Below, piece by piece: positions 1 to 6,655 of a stretch of DNA of 10,128 bases; within the stretch, counting starts at the first letter, position 1; every line of letters begins with the position of its first letter. The translations under genes were made by a program, and so were the position numbers. Below the pieces are notes generated by a model, which saw nothing but the letters and a program-made list of their open reading frames with translations, did not search any database and had not been told where the DNA came from. The stretch is from NCBI GenBank assembly GCA_964631265.1, contig CAZVWW010000084.1:1-10128 (forward strand). The letters are read 5' to 3'. Origin of the DNA: CAZVWW01 sp964631265. Its GTDB lineage: Bacteria; Thermotogota; Thermotogae; MWEM01.

Positions 1-144
1 AGCAGTTTGTGATATAAAAATAGTTGAGGCAGCAGACTGAAAAAGAAGTTTTGAGAAACAGGCGATTTTTGATTTGCAGTTCTGTTTTTCCGGGTTAACG
101 TGATTTTATTTTTTCAGGACAGCATAATCGCTTGAAAAACGAGG
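1..144. other. Left-edge non-coding stretch
   Basis: No gene can be supported here. One plus-strand frame (bases 2-40) reads 12 codons ending in TGA and could be the tail of a gene outside the window, but it is too short to judge. A loose inverted repeat (AAACAG at 56-61, CTGTTT at 82-87, loop of 20) is too weak to call a terminator for the regulator that ends at 145 on the minus strand. Confidence 0.3.
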
Positions 145-993
145 TTAGTAAATCCACTTTGCAACGGCGTCAGCTGTCTTTTTGATGTTCGTGATCCCCT
201 CTTTTTTCATGTCAATGTACAATGCCGAGAAGAGGAGTTCGATTACAAAGAGCTGAGCAATTTTGGATCGGATAGCTCCGCTTTCAAAAGGTGTTTCCTT
301 TGTTGGTGTCAAAAGGACAACATCAGAGAATTTAACCAGTGGGGATCTTTCATAACCCGTTATCGAAATAACCTTTGCACCAGCCTTTTTTGCGTTATCG
401 GCAATGTCCACAATTTCAAGTGTGCTACCGCTTTGAGAAATGGCTACCAGGACATCTTCTTGCGTTAACTGAGAGGCCAGCATTGCCTGAAGATGGGCAT
501 CGACAGTTCTTTTGCAGTTTAAGCCCAGTCTTAAAAACTTATAGTAGCAATCTCCGGCTGTGTTACCGGAGGCACCAAGTCCGGCCACAAGGATTTGTTT
601 TGCGTTTTTTAGTAAACTAAGACTAGTCGAAAGGCTCTCTTCAGAGATAAAAGCCTTTGTGTTTTCGATCATTTCTGTGTTTCTTTTCGCCACAAAATGC
701 TTTAAAGTTTTCATATCCCCTTTTTCAATATCGAAGAGTTCCCCGGACTCTTCGATGGATCTCTGAGTTACAGCCAGATTGATCTTAAACGGGTGAAAAC
801 CCGTGAACCCAAGTTTCTGACAGAAACGAACAATCGTTCCTTCGCTAACCTTCAATTTATCTGCAAGTTCAGTTATTGACATGTAAACAATTCTTGAGTA
901 TTCCTTCAAGATATACTTGGCAAGCGTTTTCTCCGTTTTGGTAAAATCATGCTTTTTGCTCTCTATCTTTAGTAAAACATTTGTTTCATCCAT
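145..993 (-). CDS. RpiR-family transcriptional regulator (HTH + SIS), NanR/MurR-like
   Basis: This is a 282-residue cytoplasmic transcription factor of ordinary length for the RpiR family. The N-terminal helix-turn-helix lies at about residues 36-70 (SITELADKLKVSEGTIVRF, then KLGFTGFHPFK). The C-terminal SIS phosphosugar-binding domain covers about 125-255, with the typical GLGASGNTA (138-146) and SQSGSTLE (186-193) ligand-loop motifs. The ATG at 991-993 is well supported by GGAGG (complement of 1001-1005) seven bases upstream. It is divergent from the ManNAc-processing operon, so it probably controls that operon and itself. In established systems, NanR of Streptococcus pneumoniae and Staphylococcus aureus are RpiR proteins regulating sialic acid genes; a phosphorylated amino sugar such as ManNAc-6-P or GlcNAc-6-P as effector here is inference. 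Family assignment is firm; specificity and sign of regulation cannot be read from the sequence. Confidence 0.95.
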   Translation of the reverse strand: MDETNVLLKIESKKHDFTKTEKTLAKYILKEYSRIVYMSITELADKLKVSEGTIVRFCQKLGFTGFHPFKINLAVTQRSIEESGELFDIEKGDMKTLKHFVAKRNTEMIENTKAFISEESLSTSLSLLKNAKQILVAGLGASGNTAGDCYYKFLRLGLNCKRTVDAHLQAMLASQLTQEDVLVAISQSGSTLEIVDIADNAKKAGAKVISITGYERSPLVKFSDVVLLTPTKETPFESGAIRSKIAQLFVIELLFSALYIDMKKEGITNIKKTADAVAKWIY

Positions 994-1025
994 TTTTTTT
1001 CCTCCAAATTCGCCAGCTTGTATTA

Positions 1026-1053
1026 ACTATACATCAAATAACCTTATTTACAA
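1026..1053 (-). promoter_or_regulatory. Predicted promoter of the RpiR gene
   Basis: On the minus strand, TTGTAA (complement of 1048-1053) is followed after 16 bases by TATAGT (complement of 1026-1031), a one-mismatch -10 box. Transcription would start near 1019, giving a short leader before the ATG at 993. The -35 box forms one arm of the inverted repeat at 1048-1063, which would suit autorepression. Confidence 0.55.
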
Positions 1054-1063
1054 AGGCTTGTAA
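1048..1063. promoter_or_regulatory. Candidate operator, inverted repeat TTACAA-N4-TTGTAA
   Basis: A perfect 6-4-6 inverted repeat, TTACAA AGGC TTGTAA, sits between the divergent genes and covers the -35 box of the regulator's predicted promoter. A dimeric RpiR protein bound here would block its own transcription. The half-site TTGTAA recurs at 1141-1146 as the -35 box of the opposite promoter. The symmetry is seen directly; binding by the neighbouring regulator is inferred. Confidence 0.4.
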
Positions 1064-1111
1064 TCTTTTATAAAATGGCGTTTTTTTAAGCTAATGATGA
1101 ATAATCCTTTC

Positions 1112-1124
1112 TGAGACTTTCTCA
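1112..1124. promoter_or_regulatory. Candidate operator, inverted repeat TGAGA-N3-TCTCA
   Basis: A perfect inverted repeat TGAGA CTT TCTCA lies 16 bases upstream of the -35 box of the operon promoter. Single copies of the same half-site occur between -35 and -10 (TCTCA, 1152-1156) and just around the predicted start point (TGAGA, 1175-1179), so four half-sites line the promoter. This would be a plausible regulator-binding array, but the motif is short and could recur by chance in AT-rich DNA. Confidence 0.35.
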
Positions 1125-1140
1125 ATTAAGCTCATAGTAT

Positions 1141-1169
1141 TTGTAAAATAATCTCATTTTATATATAAT
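1141..1169 (+). promoter_or_regulatory. Predicted main operon promoter
   Basis: TTGTAA (1141-1146, four of six matches to the -35 consensus) and a perfect TATAAT (1164-1169) are separated by the ideal 17 bases. The start point would fall near 1176, leaving a leader of about 25 bases before the first gene. This is the best promoter in the window and probably drives the whole cluster through 9797. Confidence 0.65.
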
Positions 1170-1172
1170 TTT

Positions 1173-1193
1173 CCTGAGAAAATCTTCAGGAGG
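1173..1193 (+). promoter_or_regulatory. Ribosome site of the epimerase-kinase gene, partly inside an inverted repeat
   Basis: AGGAGG (1188-1193) is a near-perfect Shine-Dalgarno sequence. The inverted repeat CCTGA (1173-1177) / TCAGG (1186-1190) overlaps its first three bases, so a small hairpin could partly mask it. The spacing decides the start: TTG at 1201 is seven bases away, TTG at 1198 only four. Confidence 0.5.
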
Positions 1194-1200
1194 TTGATTG

Positions 1201-2751
1201 TTGAAACCACTAAAAAAGAATGCGTTAATTGTATCTTGTCAGGCAGAAGAAAATGAACCCTTACATGGTTCAGTACATATGCAAAAGATGGCTGTTGCTG
1301 CTGTTGAAAGTGGAGCGATGGGGATTCGAGCAAATACCGCTGAGGATGTCAGAGCCATTAAGGCTGTGGTCGATGTGCCGGTGATCGGTATCATAAAAGA
1401 CAGACAATATGACTATGAGGCCTTTATCACAACACGGCCCGAACATGCTAAACATCTGATTGAAGCGGGTGCTGATTACGTTGCCATTGATGCTTCACGT
1501 GTAAGCCGGCCTGTTGCATTAAAGGACCTCATCAGTTATATCAGGACCCATTTCAAAGACACGGGTATTGTTGCTGATATTGCTGATATAGAAGATGCAC
1601 GGCAGGTCGCCACATTAAATCCCGATTATTTGTCCACGACCCTTTCTAGTTATACAGAATATACAAAGGACCGACCTAAACCCGACTTGGAACTGATTGC
1701 CAAACTCACTGATCAATTTTCGATTCCGGTATTGGCCGAGGGAAATTATCAGTCTCCTGAACAGGTAAGAAAAGCCCTATTAAACGGGGCGTATTCAGTC
1801 ATAGTTGGCGGTGCTATTACCAGACCACAGCAAATCACCAAACGTTTTACTGATGCACTTGAAGATTTACAGGGGAATATCCTTGCCATTGGCATCGATC
1901 TGGGAGCAACCCATACAAGAGCAGTTCTGACGGACAGGCAGGGCACGGTCAAAGCAAAACTCCTTCGTCAAACCCCCGAAACACCTGACTTGATCGTGAA
2001 AAATATCGTTAAGATGATTGAAGCGTTAAAGGCTCATGATCAGTTAACCGCTGTGGGGATCGCCAGTGCGGGCAGGACGGATATTAAAAGCGGAACGATT
2101 GTTTATGCAACGGATAATATCCCGGATTGGACCGGAAGAAAACTCGGCCTTGAAATATATAACGAGACCGGGTATTTTCCCGCAATTGATAACGATGCAA
2201 ACTTTGCCGCCTATGCTGAATGGAGTAAAAACAATTTCAATTCCCTGGGTTTGATGACTATCGGAACCGGTATAGGGGGAGGAATTGTCATCAACGGTAA
2301 TATACTCAGAGGTAGTAACGGTGGGGGTGGTGAAATCGGCCACATCATATATCCCGGCAACCAGTTACCCTGCACATGCGGTAAAAACGGTTGTATTGAA
2401 ACCCTCGTTTCGGGAAAAGCCTTACAACAACAATTAAACAACCGAAACGGAGATAAAGCCAACGTTTTGAAGGCCTATTCAAAAAAGATCGCCTGGTTGA
2501 TCGATACTGTTAACAGGATTGTGGAAGTCGAGAAATTTTTTGTTGGCGGTGTGGCTGTTAGATATGGGGAACAATTATTAGAATTGTTCAATCAAGAGCT
2601 TGTTAAAATTGACAGCCATTATGATGATTTTGTGCAATTTTCCACCTTAGGGGAACTATCCGGTGCAATAGGAGCGGCGTTATACGCATTGGATCAAGGG
2701 TATAAGCAATCGGTAAGCGGGGAAAAAGCCGTTGAGGAGGAATGTCTTTGA
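1201..2751 (+). CDS. nanEK: Bifunctional ManNAc-6-P 2-epimerase / ROK-family ManNAc kinase (NanE-NanK fusion)
   Basis: This 516-residue cytoplasmic enzyme joins two domains. Residues 1 to about 222 are a NanE-type TIM barrel, with IVSCQ (10-14), GIIK carrying the expected catalytic Lys66, TTLSSYT (146-152), AEGNY with expected catalytic Glu180, and VGGAITRP (202-209). From about 228 it is a ROK kinase: nucleotide motif DLGATHTRA (233-241), base Asp332 in DNDAN, TIGTGIGGG (353-361), and the zinc site His381 with CxCGxxGC (391-398). The linker is only about six residues. The kinase would convert ManNAc to ManNAc-6-P and the epimerase would make GlcNAc-6-P, the last steps before NagA/NagB. Separate or fused NanE and NanK are known in other bacteria. 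All key residues are present in both halves, so both are probably active. ManNAc specificity of the kinase is inferred from the fusion. I chose the TTG at 1201 over that at 1198 because of ribosome-site spacing. Confidence 0.93.
   Translation: MKPLKKNALIVSCQAEENEPLHGSVHMQKMAVAAVESGAMGIRANTAEDVRAIKAVVDVPVIGIIKDRQYDYEAFITTRPEHAKHLIEAGADYVAIDASRVSRPVALKDLISYIRTHFKDTGIVADIADIEDARQVATLNPDYLSTTLSSYTEYTKDRPKPDLELIAKLTDQFSIPVLAEGNYQSPEQVRKALLNGAYSVIVGGAITRPQQITKRFTDALEDLQGNILAIGIDLGATHTRAVLTDRQGTVKAKLLRQTPETPDLIVKNIVKMIEALKAHDQLTAVGIASAGRTDIKSGTIVYATDNIPDWTGRKLGLEIYNETGYFPAIDNDANFAAYAEWSKNNFNSLGLMTIGTGIGGGIVINGNILRGSNGGGGEIGHIIYPGNQLPCTCGKNGCIETLVSGKALQQQLNNRNGDKANVLKAYSKKIAWLIDTVNRIVEVEKFFVGGVAVRYGEQLLELFNQELVKIDSHYDDFVQFSTLGELSGAIGAALYALDQGYKQSVSGEKAVEEECL
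2735..2751 (+). promoter_or_regulatory. Internal ribosome site and TTGA coupling junction
   Basis: AGGAGG (2735-2740) lies inside the end of the epimerase-kinase gene. The ATG at 2742 is only one base away, which is too close for initiation, while the TTG at 2748 has the seven-base spacing seen for the first gene and for the regulator. That TTG overlaps the upstream stop as TTGA (2748-2751), a typical translational-coupling arrangement. Confidence 0.7.
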
Positions 2752-4019
2752 GATATGACCTGGTGATATTTGGCGGAGGAATTGCAGGGGTTCACGCATC
2801 AATTGCAGCCGCCAGGATGGGGAAAAAAGTATTAATTGTTGAATCAACCGGCAGCCTTGGCGGAATGTCAACATCCGGACTGGTTAACCCGTTTATGCGT
2901 TATTGGCTCAACGGCCAGTCACTTGTATCGGGGATTTTCCAGGAACTGCTGGCCAATCTTCAAAGAGAAAAGGCCCTGTTTGAAAACACATTTGACTCCG
3001 AATTAATGCGAACAACCCTACATTCAATGGTGAACAAAGAAGTGAACATCGATTGCCTCTTCAATTCAATGCCTTTTCAGGGGGATGTAAGTCATAAGAA
3101 GGCACAAATCATCACTTTTCTGGGGGAGAAGATTGAGGTTGAAGCACAATACTGGATTGATGCTACCGGGAATGCCTCTTTCGCCGTTTTAACAGGTGAC
3201 AGCATGCTCAGCGGGGATCATGAAGGGAGAAACCAGGCGTTGACACAGATGTTTGTGATTGGCGGGGTGGATTTCGATAAAGTCAGAGAGGACATCGCCC
3301 AAAATCCTAAGAATTTTCTGGCATGGGTGGACCCGAACATGTCCGTTATATCTTCAGCTGGATACTTTGAAGAGATCAAGCAAGCTGAAGAGAACGCTCT
3401 TCATTTTCCGAACTCACTCTTTTTCTTCGTACAACTGCCCGGAAACGGCAGAGTGACTGTCAACACCACTCATATTCCCTGTCAAACCACTGATTCACGG
3501 GAAGTATCCCGGGCCGTTAACACCGGTTTGGATCAATGCAGAACCGTATTTGAATTTGCCAAAGGCTATGTAAAAGGGTTTGAAAATGCCTATATCGAGA
3601 AGATCGCACCTCAAATCGGGATTCGTGAAAACAGGCGTGTATCGGGGCAGTATCTCTTTTCCGGTGAAGATGTCAGACAACACGCTAAGTTCGAAGATGG
3701 TTTTGTAAAGGGCTGTTATGGGATTGATATTCACGAGGAAAACGTAAGAGAAGATGCTGTCAATAAAGAATTCATCCCGACATACTCTGATTATTATGAA
3801 ATTCCAATCCGATCTCTTATCTCAAGAAAATTTGATAATCTCGGATTTGCCGGACGATGTCTCTCCGCCGACTTTGAAGGTCAATCAGCTGCCCGGATAA
3901 TGCCAACATCTGCAGGAATGGGACAGGCGCTCGGTATCTATTTTTCACTTGATTCAGAGGAAAGAGCACATTTAAACAAAGAGCAGTATTATAAAATACT
4001 GAACAAAATAACACATTAA
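2748..4019 (+). CDS. FAD-dependent oxidoreductase (FAD_oxidored-type family)
   Basis: This is a predicted soluble flavoenzyme of 423 residues. It has an N-terminal Rossmann dinucleotide fold with GGGIAG (9-14) and Glu32 at the end of the second strand for the ribose, then LGGMSTSG (37-44), a second FAD contact WIDATGNA (136-143), IRENRRVSG (292-300), and a C-terminal cofactor-closing stretch at about 365-396 (GFAGRCLSADFEGQSAARI, then SAGMGQALG). These match the broad FAD_oxidored-type family, whose members include many enzymes of unknown substrate. It has no signal peptide. The start overlaps the stop of the epimerase-kinase gene, so equal production and a shared pathway are likely. No oxidation is known in the standard ManNAc or sialic acid route, so its substrate is unknown; oxidation of the imported sugar or its aglycone is inference. 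The family call is firm; the function is open. Confidence 0.88.
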   Translation: MRYDLVIFGGGIAGVHASIAAARMGKKVLIVESTGSLGGMSTSGLVNPFMRYWLNGQSLVSGIFQELLANLQREKALFENTFDSELMRTTLHSMVNKEVNIDCLFNSMPFQGDVSHKKAQIITFLGEKIEVEAQYWIDATGNASFAVLTGDSMLSGDHEGRNQALTQMFVIGGVDFDKVREDIAQNPKNFLAWVDPNMSVISSAGYFEEIKQAEENALHFPNSLFFFVQLPGNGRVTVNTTHIPCQTTDSREVSRAVNTGLDQCRTVFEFAKGYVKGFENAYIEKIAPQIGIRENRRVSGQYLFSGEDVRQHAKFEDGFVKGCYGIDIHEENVREDAVNKEFIPTYSDYYEIPIRSLISRKFDNLGFAGRCLSADFEGQSAARIMPTSAGMGQALGIYFSLDSEERAHLNKEQYYKILNKITH

Positions 4020-4020
4020 A

Positions 4021-4045
4021 ACCCTTTATGAGGGTAAAAAGGAGG
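4021..4045 (+). promoter_or_regulatory. Small hairpin and strong ribosome site before the binding-protein gene
   Basis: The 34-base gap holds a five-pair inverted repeat ACCCT/AGGGT (4021-4025, 4031-4035) directly after the upstream stop, then AAAAGGAGG (4037-4045) eight bases before the ATG. The strong ribosome site fits the high demand for binding protein. The stem is too short and has no T-run, so it is not called a terminator. Confidence 0.4.
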
Positions 4046-4053
4046 TTTTTTTT

Positions 4054-5295
4054 ATGAAAAAGGCACTAATTATCTTAGTTGTTCTACTATTTGTTGTTAT
4101 GGCTCTTGCAAAAACCACGACCATCGAAGTTTGGACTCTTTCATTAAGCCCCTGGTTTGATGACTATATGAAAGATGTTAACACAGGATTTGAAGAGGCC
4201 CATCCGGGTGTTAAAGTTGATTGGGTGGATGTTCCCTACAACGCCGGGCTTCAAAAACTACAAGCGTCTATTGCCGCACGAAAAGCGCCGGATGTTGTTA
4301 ACATGAATACGAAGTGGGCGGTCGATCTTGTCAGCCTTGATGCGCTGGCCCCTTTGGATGACTATGTCACAGAAGTGGAGAAATACCGATACTGGCCTCA
4401 ACTGCTTGAAGGCAATACTGTCGAAGATAAGCTTTATTCGATTCCCTGGTATTCTGCGCCGCAGATTCTCATTTACAACACAGATATCTTTAAAGCAGCC
4501 GGGTTGGACCCGAATGATCCTCCTGAGACATGGGAAGAGATGCTGGAGGTATCCAGGATTATCAAGGAAAAGACGGGGAAATATGGCTTTGAGCCGACCA
4601 TCAGCGGATATGAGGATCTGATGCTCGAAGGGGTACAGTTAATCTCAGAAGACGGTGAAAAAGCGGCATTTAACACAGAGACAGCAGTTGAAAAACTGAA
4701 ATGGTATCAGACACTGTATGAGGAAGATCTGATTCCGAGGTCTCTCGGTGGATACGAAGCCGGCAGAGAAGACTATTCAGCCGGTAAGATAGCCATGTAT
4801 CCCGTCGGTATGTCCATGTTAAAACATGTTCAGGAAAACAGTCCCAGTATCTATGAAGTCACCGAAGTGGCGCCTCTACCACTTGGAAAGGCCGAAAAAC
4901 TCAAATCTGCAATGATGAATTTTGTTGTTCCGGTCAATGCCGAACATCAGGAACTGGCTGCGGAATATATCCTGTGGATTACTTCATCCTTCTGGCAAGT
5001 TGAATTCGACAAACAGGCCAGTATCGTTCCGTCCACAAAGATTGGACTTGACACTGATCCCTATTTCATTGAAAAAGCCGAAGAGGATCTTCAGGCAAAA
5101 GCACAGATAATGGCAAGCAAATCGATGAAATATGTTATCGACATCGGATTTATCCCCGGGCTTTCCCAGGAGAAGTTCGCGGAATTCAGAAGGATTCTCG
5201 ATGATTACTGGCTTGAGGCCATTAAAGGTGAATACACAGCTGAAGAGGCACTCGAAAAAGCCGAAGAGGAAACAAACGAAATACTCGCAGACTAA
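4054..5295 (+). CDS. Sugar ABC transporter substrate-binding protein (extracellular family 1)
   Basis: This 413-residue protein is the ligand-capturing component of the importer. Residues 1-19 form a signal peptide (MKK, a run of Leu/Ile/Val, then ALA before Lys20) with no lipobox cysteine, so it is expected to be free in the periplasm rather than a lipoprotein. The mature protein shows family 1 hallmarks: TIEVWTL at the first strand, FEEAHPGVKVDW (46-57), APDVVNM (78-84), then PWYSAPQILIYNTDIFKAAG (131-150), PETWEEM (157-163), and an acidic alternating C-terminal helix EEALEKAEEETNEIL (397-411). The family takes up oligosaccharides, disaccharides and some monosaccharides; the ligand cannot be read from the sequence. 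The neighbouring epimerase-kinase suggests ManNAc, sialic acid or a glycoside that yields them. It is followed by a strong hairpin that may raise its level relative to the permeases. Confidence 0.93.
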   Translation: MKKALIILVVLLFVVMALAKTTTIEVWTLSLSPWFDDYMKDVNTGFEEAHPGVKVDWVDVPYNAGLQKLQASIAARKAPDVVNMNTKWAVDLVSLDALAPLDDYVTEVEKYRYWPQLLEGNTVEDKLYSIPWYSAPQILIYNTDIFKAAGLDPNDPPETWEEMLEVSRIIKEKTGKYGFEPTISGYEDLMLEGVQLISEDGEKAAFNTETAVEKLKWYQTLYEEDLIPRSLGGYEAGREDYSAGKIAMYPVGMSMLKHVQENSPSIYEVTEVAPLPLGKAEKLKSAMMNFVVPVNAEHQELAAEYILWITSSFWQVEFDKQASIVPSTKIGLDTDPYFIEKAEEDLQAKAQIMASKSMKYVIDIGFIPGLSQEKFAEFRRILDDYWLEAIKGEYTAEEALEKAEEETNEILAD

Positions 5296-5311
5296 CATCC
5301 AAAAATAATCG

Positions 5312-5337
5312 TCCACAGGGGAGTTTTCCCCTGTGGA
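5312..5337 (+). terminator. Strong intercistronic hairpin (partial terminator or mRNA stabiliser)
   Basis: A perfect 11-pair stem, TCCACAGGGGA (5312-5322) and TCCCCTGTGGA (5327-5337), closes on a four-base loop GTTT. Only TTTT (5340-5343) follows two bases later, so it is at best a leaky terminator. Lying between the binding-protein gene and the first permease gene, it would protect the upstream message from 3' decay or lower permease expression, a common device in binding-protein transport operons. Confidence 0.75.
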
Positions 5338-5365
5338 ACTTTTAAAATGAAGGTGAGATTGTAAA

Positions 5366-6655
5366 GTGAGAAAAACAGGATTGTTGATCACCACAACAGC
5401 GACTGCTTTTTTTTTATGGCTTTTGATTATCAGCCGGTTCCCGATAACCATTGCACAATGGACTGAATTTCTGGAAGAAGCTGAAGGTATTGAACTGACA
5501 GGCCTCTTGATTCTATTGGCCGCGTTAGTCCTTGCTTTGATCATGATCGTAACAGCCTTCTTTAAAAGAAGGACTTTCTATATTGCAGGATTTGCTGCTG
5601 CCTTCGGGATTCTGTTCGGAGAGATCCTGGTTAATTCTTACTATCAAGACATCAACGAATATCTTTTCATTTTCACAACGATTGCCATGGGCTTTGGGTC
5701 GCTGGTCCTGATGGCCAGCCAACTGAAAGGAAACAAAAGAAAGATACAGACTTACGTAGTGGCTTATTCATTTCTGTTAGTGCCGCTGGTTCTGATGTCA
5801 ATTTTCACATTTTACCCGCTCTTTAAAGGCGTTACGCTATCTTTTGCAAACTATAACATGATTACAGGCGATACAGAATGGGTTGGCCTTGAGAATTACA
5901 AGAACCTTTTTAACGACAAATATTTTCTCAGGGCCGTCGCCAATACATTCAAGTATCTCATAGTGGTTATTCCGATTCAGTTCTTCTCACTTTCACTTGC
6001 TGTTTTAGTTAATTCAAAACTACCGGGAATAAAACTCTTCAGGACGATGTTTTATATACCCGTTATAACCGGGGCCGTTATTGTTTCGCTGACCTGGAAG
6101 TGGATATATGCAGAAGACGGTCTTTTAAACTACATCTTTCAAACGCTTAATATCATCGATGACCCGATATTATGGTTGACAGACAAACGCTTTGCCCTGT
6201 GGGCAGCCATGTTTGTAACCCTTTGGAGAGGACTGGGCTATTACATGATCATCTATCTTGCAGGTCTCCAGAATATACCATCAGAACTCTACGAAGCAGC
6301 CGATATAGACGGGGCAACCGGAGGAAAGAAATTCTTCAAGATAACGTTTCCGTTGATGCAACCCACGATTCTGCTATGCTCTGTTTTATCCACAATGGCG
6401 GCATTTAAAGTCTTTGAAGAAATCTTTTTATTAACACAGGGGGGCAGTAACACCAATACAATGGTTTATGAGATATATGACAGGGCATTTGTCAGGTATA
6501 ATTTTGGTGAATCAGCCGCCATGGCCATCATCCTGTCCACAATGGTCGCCATCTTTACAATCATCAATTTTAGATTCTTCGGAGCCGGCAAAAAGACAAA
6601 AGTCAATAAGAAAAGAGTGATAGAAAATGAGATTAAACCCCAAAAGAATATCTAA
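5366..6655 (+). CDS. CUT1-type sugar ABC transporter permease (MalF-like) with N-terminal membrane extension
   Basis: This inner-membrane protein forms one half of the transport channel. Residues from about 128 to 410 are a normal CUT1 permease: six hydrophobic segments near 130-152, 190-215, 225-247, 276-300, 331-350 and 384-404, with the EAA coupling loop at 310-330 (EAADIDGATGG followed by KKFFKITFPL) that docks onto the ATPase. Ahead of this are about 125 residues with four further hydrophobic segments near 5-24, 44-66, 71-90 and 98-118. Most CUT1 permeases of this type have about 290-310 residues, so the 429-residue length is unusual. The GTG start at 5366 has AAGGTGAG (5350-5357) eight bases upstream, which supports the long form. 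The tail (402-429) is basic and overlaps the next gene. MalF of E. coli also has extra N-terminal helices, but the arrangement here differs. Confidence 0.92.
   Translation: MRKTGLLITTTATAFFLWLLIISRFPITIAQWTEFLEEAEGIELTGLLILLAALVLALIMIVTAFFKRRTFYIAGFAAAFGILFGEILVNSYYQDINEYLFIFTTIAMGFGSLVLMASQLKGNKRKIQTYVVAYSFLLVPLVLMSIFTFYPLFKGVTLSFANYNMITGDTEWVGLENYKNLFNDKYFLRAVANTFKYLIVVIPIQFFSLSLAVLVNSKLPGIKLFRTMFYIPVITGAVIVSLTWKWIYAEDGLLNYIFQTLNIIDDPILWLTDKRFALWAAMFVTLWRGLGYYMIIYLAGLQNIPSELYEAADIDGATGGKKFFKITFPLMQPTILLCSVLSTMAAFKVFEEIFLLTQGGSNTNTMVYEIYDRAFVRYNFGESAAMAIILSTMVAIFTIINFRFFGAGKKTKVNKKRVIENEIKPQKNI

Noticed and set aside
2..40. Twelve codons ending in TGA that could be the tail of an upstream gene
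   Set aside because: Too short to tell from chance; nothing else supports it.
2044..2343. Minus-strand open frame of 99 codons within the kinase domain
   Set aside because: It is a shadow of the ROK coding frame, with no ribosome site or domain.
4984..5544. Minus-strand open frame of 186 codons across the end of the binding-protein gene and start of the permease gene
   Set aside because: It is antisense to two well-supported genes, has low-complexity Cys/Phe-rich stretches and no recognisable domain or ribosome site.
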